From: Acidobacteriota bacterium
GTDB taxonomy: Bacteria; Acidobacteriota; Terriglobia; Terriglobales; Acidobacteriaceae
Direction of reading: 5' to 3'
DNA length: 12,704 nt
Assembly (NCBI GenBank): GCA_023441255.1
Contig: JAEZPW010000289.1
Location: forward strand, 1 to 12,704
In this document: piece by piece, positions 1 through 6,918 of the stretch
How the letters are laid out: each line of letters starts with the position of its first letter
Numbering within the stretch: position 1 is the stretch's first letter
Notes under the pieces: generated by a model
What the model was told of the DNA's origin: nothing
What the model saw: the letters and a program-made list of their open reading frames with translations, nothing else
The model's database searches: none
Position numbers and translations under genes: made by a program

Positions 1-890
1 GCGGCAACGGTGAGTTGAAAGCCGCCATGCAGTACTTCACCCAGGCCTTCTCCTGCCGCCATCCGTATCCTGACAAGTACGACATGCTGATGGATATCGC
101 CACCGAGGAGTTCAGCCACCTGGAGATCGTCGGCGCCACCATCACCATGCTGCTGGAAGGGTTGAATGGGGAACTGAAGAACGCGGCGGAAAAGACCGTG
201 CTTACCGATATCGTGAAGAACAAATCCGAGCGCGACGAACTCATCCACCAGGCCGCCACCAGTCCCGCATTTCTCGTCCTCACCGGCGGCGGTCCAACCG
301 TCACCAACAGCGTCGGATATCCGTGGAGCGGAAATTACGTCAACGCCAACGGCGACCTTACCGTCGACCTTCGTTCTAATATCGGAGCCGAATCCCGCGC
401 AAAGATCGTTTACGAATACCTCATGCAGTTCACCGACGATCCCCACGTGAAGGAGACGCTCGGCTTCCTCATGACGCGCGAGATCTCGCACATGCAGGTG
501 TTCTCGGCAGCGCTCGATTCCATCGCCCAGAATTTCCCGCCCGGAGTGCTCGAAGCCGACCCGCGCGTGCGAAATGTCTACTTCAATATGAGCGACAGCG
601 CCAGCGCGCGCGGTCCGTGGAACCAGGGGCAGGGATCCTGGCAAAAGGGCGACGAATGGGTCTACGTCGAAAATCCAGATGAAATCGTGCGCAGCACCAA
701 GGGCCTGAGGGACATGCCCATCAAGGGCAATAACCTCAGCGTCGAAGACGTACGCCGTCTTAGCACCGAGAAGTCCAAGATGCGCAGCAGCGAGGTGAAA
801 TCGGCAACGTCCAAAGGCGAGGCCGCGTGGTGCAGCTATCCGCAGACCAAGATCGAGGCGCCCAGTCCGAAGCTGAGGAAGGTCGGGTAA
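1..890 (+). CDS. Manganese catalase, 5'-truncated by window edge
   Basis: This is a non-haem manganese catalase, which disproportionates hydrogen peroxide to water and oxygen at a di-manganese centre inside a ferritin-like four-helix bundle. The frame is open from base 3 and reads GNGELKAAMQ, so the true start lies left of the window; the TTG at 15 is internal. Family members usually begin about 35 residues before this point. The ligand-bearing segments known for the Lactobacillus plantarum enzyme can be recognised: Glu in GELKAAM (bases 12-14), TEEFSHLE, GAESRAKIV and TREISHMQVF. The C-terminal part has the usual NMSD and ENPDE stretches and then a lysine/serine-rich tail of about 60 residues. 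It is probably cytoplasmic, as no signal is visible in the part seen. It converges with the gene at 1076, separated by a repeat cluster that could serve as a shared transcription end. The family call is firm; the N-terminus is unseen. Confidence 0.93.
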   Translation, partial: GNGELKAAMQYFTQAFSCRHPYPDKYDMLMDIATEEFSHLEIVGATITMLLEGLNGELKNAAEKTVLTDIVKNKSERDELIHQAATSPAFLVLTGGGPTVTNSVGYPWSGNYVNANGDLTVDLRSNIGAESRAKIVYEYLMQFTDDPHVKETLGFLMTREISHMQVFSAALDSIAQNFPPGVLEADPRVRNVYFNMSDSASARGPWNQGQGSWQKGDEWVYVENPDEIVRSTKGLRDMPIKGNNLSVEDVRRLSTEKSKMRSSEVKSATSKGEAAWCSYPQTKIEAPSPKLRKVG

Positions 891-904
891 GGAAAGTCCA
901 GGCG

Positions 905-981
905 TTGTCATTCCGAGCGTAGCGAGGAACCTCTACGCCCGCCGATACAGCGCCTTGTCATTCCGAGCGAAGCGAGGAACC
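905..981. repeat. Two tandem copies of a 27-nt intergenic repeat, 50-bp period
   Basis: Copies at 905-931 and 955-981 both begin TTGTCATTCCGAGCG and end AGCGAGGAACC, differing at one base of 27. The flanking bases are also similar, so the full unit is about 50 bp. The copies lie between two convergent genes. A related copy is at 4250-4276. This resembles dispersed intergenic repeats I recall from Acidobacteriota; their function is unknown to me. The short number of copies and lack of unique spacers argue against CRISPR. Confidence 0.85.
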
Positions 982-1035
982 CCTAACCCGCCGAGAACGA
1001 TGGCCCTAGAGTTCCTCGCCGCTCGGGCTGACAAG
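954..1035. terminator. Large imperfect inverted repeat between convergent genes
   Basis: Bases 1011-1035 (GTTCCTCGCCGCTCGGGCTG then ACAAG) are nearly the reverse complement of repeat copy 2 at 954-980, with a 2-nt length difference and a few mismatches. A transcript from either strand could fold into a long stem of roughly 23 pairs with a loop of about 30 nt. Its location between the catalase stop (890) and the convergent stop (1076) suits a bidirectional transcription end or an mRNA-stabilising structure. There is no T-run, so intrinsic termination is an inference. Confidence 0.45.
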
Positions 1036-1075
1036 TTCAACGCTCGAATGGGAAACTTCAAGAACTCACACACTT

Positions 1076-2152
1076 TCACTTCCGGTTCATGGTCTCCTTC
1101 TCCGCCGGTCCCGCCACTGAAAAGCGCGCGACAGATTCGCCCGATTCATTCAGCAGGTCGAGTGTCGAACCTTTTACGCGCCAACTTCGCACCTGTTGCA
1201 GCGCCTGCAGGTACGACTTCTCTACCTCGCCGTCATCCAGGCACGCCATCTTCGTTGCGACCACCGGTCCGAACTTCAACCGCTCCTCGGACAGCTTATA
1301 TGTGCCGCTGAACCGGTTGCACCCCGAGAACCCCGCCACGCGTCCCTGTCGCGAGTTCAATACCAGGCTCGGCTCACGTTCCATCTCGGGCACGTCGCGT
1401 CCATTCAACTGCACCAGTTCCCAGTAAGTGTTCTGCAGCGCCGCCGACATGCCGCTGCCGGCCTCGCAGGACTTGTCTTTCTCCATGCCTATATATCGTT
1501 CTACGATCAAAAATTCCTGCGTTCCTCCACCTTCCATCTTTGGTTGCGGCGCTATTCGGCCCTCAACGGTTGCCAGCACCGGCTGGCCTGCCACCAGGTG
1601 TGCTTTAGAATATGCCGTTTCCAGCGCGGCGTTCTCGCCCTGCTTCGCCACCGGCATCTCGCGCCCTGTGCGGCATTCGGTGAAGCGGCCAGAATCCGCC
1701 TTGTACCGGTACGCGCCTCGCATCTTCAGACGTGGCTCAAGGGGCTCGAAACTGGCGGCTCGAGTGAGTTTGTAGTTCAGCGCGGAGTCGATCGGCTTAG
1801 CCTGACGGTCGAGTAGTTGCAGCGTTGAGAGGTCGATCACCAGGAATGACGTAATGTGTCCGTGTCCGTCGTTTAGGCGTAGCCGCGTGCCGTCGAGCGT
1901 CTGCGTCCACCTTCCGATTTCATCATTCGACGCATTCCGCTCCTGGTAAGACATGCGTAGAAAATAGACTCCGTCAGCGAACAGATTAAGCTGGTACTGA
2001 ATGCCCGGACAATCGGCGCACGGCAGTACGCCCGTGAAGGTGGCGGGCAACTCGCCAAACGCGTTCGCTGGCTGAGCATGTTGCATTGCGGCCACCGGTC
2101 CCACCGCCGCGAACAGGATCGTGGCGCACACTAGCAGGGCAGGGGAGCGCAT
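1076..2152 (-). CDS. Exported NlpE-like / META domain protein
   Basis: This 358-residue envelope protein combines two known modules. A signal peptide (residues 1-22, ending PVAA) is followed by an NlpE N-terminal-like domain (about 34-130) with the characteristic GVLPCADCPGI motif (Cys45, Cys48). A middle region (about 138-230, with Cys160 and Cys229) resembles the oligonucleotide-binding-like second domain of NlpE. The C-terminal part (about 236-346) is a META/HslJ-type domain with NTYWELVQLNG, GFSGCNRFSGTY and ATKMAC. In enterobacteria NlpE is a lipoprotein that reports surface and copper stress, and META domains occur in heat-shock or motility-linked proteins. Here no lipobox is visible, so the product is probably periplasmic. 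I chose the ATG at 2152 because GGAGG lies just upstream and the signal peptide begins there; a start at 2218 would add 22 poorly fitting residues. It is divergent from the amidohydrolase at 2420. Actual role unknown. Confidence 0.85.
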   Translation of the reverse strand: MRSPALLVCATILFAAVGPVAAMQHAQPANAFGELPATFTGVLPCADCPGIQYQLNLFADGVYFLRMSYQERNASNDEIGRWTQTLDGTRLRLNDGHGHITSFLVIDLSTLQLLDRQAKPIDSALNYKLTRAASFEPLEPRLKMRGAYRYKADSGRFTECRTGREMPVAKQGENAALETAYSKAHLVAGQPVLATVEGRIAPQPKMEGGGTQEFLIVERYIGMEKDKSCEAGSGMSAALQNTYWELVQLNGRDVPEMEREPSLVLNSRQGRVAGFSGCNRFSGTYKLSEERLKFGPVVATKMACLDDGEVEKSYLQALQQVRSWRVKGSTLDLLNESGESVARFSVAGPAEKETMNRK

Positions 2153-2419
2153 CTTCACCTCCGTTGTCGCTGCCCCATTTAGATTGTGACGGCTTGCGAA
2201 TGGAGGTATGAGCACCATCCCTGCCTGTCTGGTGATTTGAGTTCAAAGCCGTACAGGCGACGTCTTCGTGCGGGCTGCCGTGGCTCTTCTTACAACTGTC
2301 GTCCACGAGAAAGCTCTGCCCTCACTCCGCGCTGCGCAGGCCGCAGTTTTTCCCTGTCGGGCGCACCTGTAGTATCCTCTGCGTTCCTCCGCGCAGGCGG
2401 TGATTCTTACGGAGACGGC
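2153..2419. promoter_or_regulatory. Divergent promoter region between NlpE/META gene and amidohydrolase
   Basis: These 267 bp separate two divergent genes and must hold both promoters. On the minus strand GGAGG precedes the ATG at 2152. On the plus strand a GGAG (2411-2414) precedes the ATG at 2420. A TAGTAT at 2370-2375 is a possible -10 element, but no good -35 accompanies it. A 5-bp stem CTGCG/CGCAG (2332-2346) is followed by five T residues, and a second CTGCG/CGCAG pair lies at 2379-2396. I found no coding sequence here. Confidence 0.5.
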
Positions 2420-4171
2420 ATGAAACGAATTCTTTCCTCAATCCGAGTCACCCAACTTATGGTGCTTGCAACCGCACTGTTCGCGCTCTTGCACTCCGCC
2501 GCAGCACAGCACCAACCCGCACCTCCGGCCGGTTCCGACCAGCCCTTCGATATCGTGATCCGCAACGGCCGCATCGTCGACGGTACGGGTTCTCCGTGGT
2601 ACTCCGGCGACCTCGGCATCCGCAATGGCAAGGTCGCGGCCATAGGAAATCTCGGCGACAAACCAGCCAAGCGCACCATCGATGCCGCAGGCAGAGTCGT
2701 CGCACCCGGCTTCATCGACATGCTCGGTCAGTCTGAGTTGACGATCCTCGTAGACCCGCGACTGCCCTCCAAGATATTCCAGGGCATCACCACCGAAATC
2801 ACGGGCGAGGGCGGATCCATCGCGCCGCTGAACGACCGCATCATCCAGGCCGATGCCGATTCCTACGCGCACTACAAAATCACCCCGACGTGGCGTCAGT
2901 TCGACGAGTACTTCGCGCGCCTGCAGAAGCAGGGCATGGGCATCAACCTGGCTACCTACGTCGGAGCTACACAGGTCCGTCGCATGGTCATTGGCGACGG
3001 TGACCGCGCGCCCACTCCCGCCGAACTCGAGCAGATGAAAGCACTCGTGCGCACCGCCATGCAGCAGGGTGCGATGGGCGTTTCCACTTCGCTGCAATAT
3101 CCTCCGGCGCCCTACGCCAGTACTGAAGAGCTCATCGCGCTCGCCGCCGAAGGATGCAAGCAGGGCGGCATCTACGCCACCCACATGCGCAATGAGGGCA
3201 ACGGTGTGCTCACCGCGCTGGAAGAGACGATACGAATTTCGAAAGAAGCGCACTGCCCGGTCGAGATCTGGCACATCAAGGCCGCCGGCAAGCCCAACTG
3301 GGGGCGCATGACCGACATAGTCACGCGCATCAACCAGGTGCGCAACCAGGGCGTCGATATCGAAGCCGACACCTACGCCTACCCCGCCTGGTACAACGAT
3401 ATGGCCGCGTTCATCCCGCCGTGGGCGCACGACGGCGGCACGGCGAAGATGGTCGAGCGCCTTAAGGATCCCGCCACCCGCGCCCGCATAAAGAAGGACA
3501 TGCTCACGCCTTCCAACGACTGGGATAACGAATGGCAGGAGATACCCGATGCCAACGCCATCCTGATCGGCGCCGTCAACAACCCGGAGCTAAAACCGCT
3601 TGTCGGCAAGCGCCTCGGAGACATCGCCAGAGAACAGAATAAAGACCCGATCGACGCCCTAATGGACATCCTCGTCGCCGACAACGGTTACACTTACAAC
3701 GCCGTGTTTGGAATGTCGGAGAGCGATATTGCTCTCGCTCTCCAGCAGCCCTGGGTTTCGGTCGACAACGATAGCTCCGGCACCTCTCCCGAAGGCCTGC
3801 TCGCGCAGGACCACCCTCATCCGCGCGCGTACGGCACCTTTCCGCGCATCCTGCGTAGGTACGTCAAGGAAGAGCACAGGCTTACCCTCGAAGACGCCAT
3901 ACGCAAGTTCACCGCGCTGCCCGCCCAACGGATGCGCATCACCGACCGCGGCGTCATCAAGGAAGGCATGTGGGCCGACGTAGTTGTTTTCGACCCCGAC
4001 CAGATCCGCGACACCTCCACCTTCGAAGACCCGAACAGCCTCGCAGTGGGTATGGACTACGTCCTGGTAAACGGCACGGCCGTCATCGACGGCGGCAAGA
4101 TGACCGGCGCGCTCCCCGGCAAGATCATCCATGGCCCTGGCTACCGGCTGCTTTTGAAGGCGCAAAAGTAG
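2420..4171 (+). CDS. Exported N-acyl-D-amino-acid deacylase family amidohydrolase, altered metal site
   Basis: This 583-residue protein belongs to the D-aminoacylase branch of the amidohydrolase superfamily, whose members hydrolyse N-acyl-D-amino acids in a zinc-containing TIM barrel. A Sec signal peptide (residues 1-29, ending SAAA) indicates export. The N-terminal sandwich starts at DIVIRNGRIVDGTG (44-57). Family landmarks include APGFID (95-100), QGITTEITG (121-129), YATHMRNEG (His255), IWHIKAAGK (His285), DHPHPRAYGTFPRIL (464-478) and GMWADVVVFDP. Two usual features are missing: the HxH after GFID is MLGQ (101-104), and the Cys of the TGNCG motif is Gly131 in TGEGGS. The D-aminoacylase label therefore gives the family, not the proven substrate. 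I placed the start at 2420, where GGAG precedes an ATG and a signal peptide begins, rather than at the upstream open frame from 2186. It is probably monocistronic. Confidence 0.85.
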   Translation: MKRILSSIRVTQLMVLATALFALLHSAAAQHQPAPPAGSDQPFDIVIRNGRIVDGTGSPWYSGDLGIRNGKVAAIGNLGDKPAKRTIDAAGRVVAPGFIDMLGQSELTILVDPRLPSKIFQGITTEITGEGGSIAPLNDRIIQADADSYAHYKITPTWRQFDEYFARLQKQGMGINLATYVGATQVRRMVIGDGDRAPTPAELEQMKALVRTAMQQGAMGVSTSLQYPPAPYASTEELIALAAEGCKQGGIYATHMRNEGNGVLTALEETIRISKEAHCPVEIWHIKAAGKPNWGRMTDIVTRINQVRNQGVDIEADTYAYPAWYNDMAAFIPPWAHDGGTAKMVERLKDPATRARIKKDMLTPSNDWDNEWQEIPDANAILIGAVNNPELKPLVGKRLGDIAREQNKDPIDALMDILVADNGYTYNAVFGMSESDIALALQQPWVSVDNDSSGTSPEGLLAQDHPHPRAYGTFPRILRRYVKEEHRLTLEDAIRKFTALPAQRMRITDRGVIKEGMWADVVVFDPDQIRDTSTFEDPNSLAVGMDYVLVNGTAVIDGGKMTGALPGKIIHGPGYRLLLKAQK

Positions 4172-4369
4172 GACCAGGCGCGTTATCTGAGGGAACTCAC
4201 AGCGCGTCAAGGTCCAACTGCAACACGCTACAGGACCCTACAAATAGCGTTGTCATTCCGTGCGTAGCGAGGGACCCCTACCGCTACCACGGAACTCGTC
4301 TTGATAACAGGCGGCCCTTGCCTCCCGCCCAGCTTAGAGGTATGTTGCGCATGACGAGAGAGGCGCGAC
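4172..4369. other. Intergenic region downstream of amidohydrolase
   Basis: This stretch follows the amidohydrolase stop and, with the small gene at 4370-4543, makes up a 391-bp interval without a large gene. It contains one repeat copy (4250-4276) and no convincing terminator; a weak CTGAG/CTCA pairing near 4187-4199 is too short to call. The start region of the 57-codon gene, with a purine-rich GAGAGG about 7 nt before the ATG, lies at its right end. Confidence 0.5.
4250..4276. repeat. Third copy of the 27-nt intergenic repeat
   Basis: This copy matches the one at 905-931 at 25 of 27 positions (differences at 4261 and 4273). It is a solitary unit in the same orientation, lying after the amidohydrolase gene. 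Its presence at a second intergenic site shows that the element is dispersed rather than a local duplication. Confidence 0.8.
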
Positions 4370-4543
4370 ATGAGAGGACGCGGCGGCTTCACCATCATCG
4401 GCACTGCCGTGATCCTCATGCTTGGTGTCTCATGCGTAGTGAGTCCCGATTTCCGCTACCGCCTCTTCGACTTCGCTTCCGACTGCATCGACGCCGTTCG
4501 CGATTTGTGGGACTTCATTCTCCGACTCTTTGGCGGCACGTAG
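4370..4543 (+). CDS. Small putative single-pass membrane protein, 57 aa
   Basis: This short reading frame encodes 57 residues beginning MRGRGGFTIIGTAVILMLGV. A basic N-terminus is followed by one hydrophobic segment (about residues 7-24), then an amphipathic, aspartate- and phenylalanine-rich tail (FDFASDCIDAVRDLWDFIL). Most third codon positions are C or G, like the genuine neighbours, which supports translation. GAGAGG lies about 7 nt before the ATG. The segment ending LGVSC is close to, but does not meet, a standard lipobox, so it may be a membrane anchor or an atypical signal. The gene ends 19 bp from the stop of the convergent permease. I do not recognise a family; function unknown. Confidence 0.6.
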   Translation: MRGRGGFTIIGTAVILMLGVSCVVSPDFRYRLFDFASDCIDAVRDLWDFILRLFGGT

Positions 4544-4562
4544 TATCCAGTGACAGGGCGCT

Positions 4563-5819
4563 CTAGTCGTACCGCAGCGCCTCGATGGGGTGCATGCGCG
4601 CTGCTTTGAGCGCGGGCCAGAAACCGGCTATCACGCCCACCCCCGCCAGGATGACGAATGCCATCAACATCACGGAGATCGATGGCTGCAGGAAGATGTC
4701 GCCCTGGTGATTCGGCAATTTGTAGAACGCCGAGTAGAGCGGCATCGGCGGGATGGCCCAGGACACTGCAAGGGACAGAAGCATTCCAACCGTGCCGGCA
4801 GCAAACGTCAACACCAGCGCCTCCGCGATGAATTGCCGCAGGATATCGTGCGGACGCGCCCCCAGCGCTTTCAGCAGACCGATCTCGCGGGTGCGCTCCG
4901 TCACCGAAACCAGCATGATGTTCATCACGCCGATGCCTCCCACGCCCAGCGTCAGCGCGCCTATCATGCCCAGCACCGCCTTCAGCGCCAGGCTGAATAT
5001 GTTTATCATCTCCTGGTTCTCGATCGTGTCCCAGTCGGTGACGGCCTTGTCGTCTTTGGGATGGAAATGATGCCGTGCCGCAAGCAGCGCCCGCGCTCCT
5101 TCCAGCGCTCGCTTGTTCAGGTCCATGCTGATCGGCTGTACCACGATCATCTCCGGGTCCTTGATCTCCTTCAGGTCCCGCAGCGTCTGGAAGGGCAGGA
5201 ACCCCTGCTCGTTGTCCGGCCCGTAATACATCGAATCCTGTATCTTCTTCTTCAGCACGCCGATCACTTCGAACTGCAGTCCGCCGACATTCACGAACTG
5301 TCCGACGGCCGGCGCGCCCTGAAACACTTTGCGACAGGCATCGGCGCCCAGTATTAGCACCCGGTGGCGTTCGGCATAATCCGATTCGTTGAACATGCGC
5401 CCGTCCTCCACCACCAGCTGGCGCATCTTGTCGTAGTTCATCTCGATGCCGCGCACCTGCAGGCTCACCACGCGCGTCTGGTACTTGATCCCGAACCCGC
5501 TCACCGCCTCAGCGCTTACGTATTTCAGGAGCGGAACGTCCTGGCGCAAGGCCTCCACGTCTTCATACTTCAACTCGATCTTCCGGCCCGAGCGCTGGCC
5601 CCCGGCCTGCATGCTGGTCTGCCCCGGCCACAGGATGATCACGCCGCTGCTCATGTTCGAGACCGCGCGGTAGATCGTGCTGCCCAGCGCATCGCCATAC
5701 GCCAGCAGTGTCACCACGCAAACCATGCCCCAGATGATGCCGAGCATCGTCAGGCCAGAGCGCAGTTTGTTTCGGACTAGCGCCGTCCAGCATTGCGTGA
5801 TGAGGTCGCTGAGCTTCAT
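4563..5819 (-). CDS. MacB/FtsX-type ABC transporter permease
   Basis: This 418-residue inner-membrane protein has the MacB-type permease plan: an N-terminal transmembrane helix (about 22-42, after MKLSDLITQCWTALVRNKLR), a large periplasmic MacB_PCD domain (about 45-270) and three C-terminal helices forming the FtsX domain (about 273-303, 330-355, 383-402). The coupling motif VSVTERTREIGLLKALGAR (305-322) and the ending HPIEALRYD are typical. MacB-like systems use ATP hydrolysis for mechanotransmission that moves lipoproteins, peptides or antibiotics across the envelope rather than classical transport. No ATP-binding subunit or membrane-fusion protein is present nearby, so its partners must be encoded elsewhere or beyond this window. 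The ATG at 5819 matches the conserved N-terminus; only a weak purine-rich stretch precedes it. It is divergent from the Fe-S gene at 6049. Substrate cannot be inferred. Confidence 0.9.
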   Translation of the reverse strand: MKLSDLITQCWTALVRNKLRSGLTMLGIIWGMVCVVTLLAYGDALGSTIYRAVSNMSSGVIILWPGQTSMQAGGQRSGRKIELKYEDVEALRQDVPLLKYVSAEAVSGFGIKYQTRVVSLQVRGIEMNYDKMRQLVVEDGRMFNESDYAERHRVLILGADACRKVFQGAPAVGQFVNVGGLQFEVIGVLKKKIQDSMYYGPDNEQGFLPFQTLRDLKEIKDPEMIVVQPISMDLNKRALEGARALLAARHHFHPKDDKAVTDWDTIENQEMINIFSLALKAVLGMIGALTLGVGGIGVMNIMLVSVTERTREIGLLKALGARPHDILRQFIAEALVLTFAAGTVGMLLSLAVSWAIPPMPLYSAFYKLPNHQGDIFLQPSISVMLMAFVILAGVGVIAGFWPALKAARMHPIEALRYD

Positions 5820-5951
5820 GGCTATCGTATCTGCCGCCGTGTTGCGGCCTACTCTGCATTACGAAACTGACGCAAAAAGTGTTCCATCGAAGCTTCTCGT
5901 CGGCAGCACCGGCGAACGTGGGCAGGCCGAATCTGGCGTGAGCGCACCTCT

Positions 5952-5980
5952 GGCGTCCCAGAACGGGACGCCCCCGTTCT
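5952..5980. promoter_or_regulatory. Two overlapping perfect inverted repeats in the leader of the Fe-S gene
   Basis: GGCGTCCC (5952-5959) pairs perfectly with GGGACGCC (5965-5972) around the loop AGAAC. AGAACGGG (5960-5967) pairs perfectly with CCCGTTCT (5973-5980) around a 5-nt loop. The two 8-bp stems share GGG (5965-5967) and cannot form together in full. Alternatively, loop AGAAC can pair with GTTCT (5976-5980) while the first stem stays, giving an H-type pseudoknot. The element ends 68 nt before the ATG at 6049. It could be a regulatory leader, a protein-binding site or a dispersed repeat. Confidence 0.5.
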
Positions 5981-6048
5981 TATCCTGGCCGCGTGACCTC
6001 CACGCTCCCGCTCGCGGTGGCACACTCTCAGGTCAAGAGGTACGCGGT

Positions 6049-6891
6049 ATGTGTGAGTTCTGTCTTAAGCACGGCGAAGGAAAGAAATGGTATCTGGAAG
6101 CGAAGAACTACTCGGAGGATCTCGCCAGCGACGTCGAACGCCGGCGCATGATACAGGGCTTCTTCAGCCATCCCGAGGCGGTGCCAAAGTTCATCGACAA
6201 AGCGGAGCGTCTGCAAAAGCTGCCGAAAGTCGTGCGCGACTGGTTTGTCTACCTAATCACGCGCAAGCAGAAGCAGGTGCACTACGGGCAGGTGGTTCCG
6301 ATCGAAGACGTAGAGAAGATTCTTGAACTGACAAACTGCATCGTGCGCGTCGCCTGTTATTGCAGGTACACCACCCTGGGGAAAGGAAAGCGCTACTGCT
6401 ACGGCATTACCCTCTCGCCCGAAAGCAGCATCGTCGAGATCTTCTCCGAACTGGCGCAAAGCTTCAAGACCGGGCCGTTCACCACGGGCCTGGAGCGGCT
6501 CACGCGTGAACAGGCTCTCGAGGCATTCCGGCAGCATGAACGCGAAGGTCTTTGCCACACCGTCTGGACCTTCCAGACGCCGTTCATCGGTGGCCTTTGC
6601 AACTGCGACCGCTCCGACTGCTGGGCCATGCGCTTCACGATGTCGCAGAACATCCCCATCATGTTTCGCGCCGAATACGTCGGCCAGATCGACCCCGACC
6701 TCTGCAACGGATGCCGCGACTGCATGCGACAGTGCCAGTTCGGCGCCCTCACCTGGAGCGCCTCCAACAAGAAAGCCGTCATCGACCAGCGCTGGTGCTA
6801 TGGCTGCGGTGTCTGCCGCGCGGTTTGCAGGCAGAAAGCGATCACGCTTACAGACCGCGCCCAGTGCCCTTCGGCAGCGAACCTGTGGTGA
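6049..6891 (+). CDS. Cysteine-rich ferredoxin-domain (2x[4Fe-4S]) protein
   Basis: This 280-residue protein ends in a bacterial ferredoxin-type domain with two CxxCxxCxxxC motifs: CNGCRDCMRQC (Cys219, 222, 225, 229) and CYGCGVCRAVC (Cys250, 253, 256, 260). These predict two [4Fe-4S] clusters and an electron-transfer role; the proline that often follows the last Cys is absent in both. The preceding 210 residues hold ten more cysteines, including MCEFC at the N-terminus, CYCRY (103-107), Cys117, Cys169 and CNCDRSDC (184-191). They could bind another cofactor. I do not recognise a named family. No signal peptide or membrane helix is seen, so the protein is probably cytoplasmic. The frame is open further upstream, but AAGAGG 8 nt before the ATG at 6049 and the cysteine motif at the very start support this choice. 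It converges on the carbonic anhydrase gene with a 27-bp gap. Redox partner unknown. Confidence 0.85.
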   Translation: MCEFCLKHGEGKKWYLEAKNYSEDLASDVERRRMIQGFFSHPEAVPKFIDKAERLQKLPKVVRDWFVYLITRKQKQVHYGQVVPIEDVEKILELTNCIVRVACYCRYTTLGKGKRYCYGITLSPESSIVEIFSELAQSFKTGPFTTGLERLTREQALEAFRQHEREGLCHTVWTFQTPFIGGLCNCDRSDCWAMRFTMSQNIPIMFRAEYVGQIDPDLCNGCRDCMRQCQFGALTWSASNKKAVIDQRWCYGCGVCRAVCRQKAITLTDRAQCPSAANLW

Positions 6892-6918
6892 GCCTGAACG
6901 GGAACATCAGTTCGGCGC

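Noticed and set aside
905..981. Possible CRISPR array
   Set aside because: Only two copies here, the 50-bp unit is similar throughout rather than having unique spacers, a third copy is isolated at 4250, and no cas gene is present.
955..1311. 118-codon plus-strand frame over the repeat cluster
   Set aside because: It begins inside a repeat and continues antisense to the META domain; composition is that of a shadow frame.
2438..3430. Long 330-codon minus-strand frame opposite the amidohydrolase
   Set aside because: It is a GC-driven shadow of a plus-strand gene with clear family motifs; its translation is low-complexity and has no signal, domain or ribosome site.
5677..6048. N-terminal extension of the Fe-S protein
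   Set aside because: The extension overlaps the divergent permease gene and the hairpin leader, has no conserved motif, and a good ribosome site precedes the ATG at 6049.
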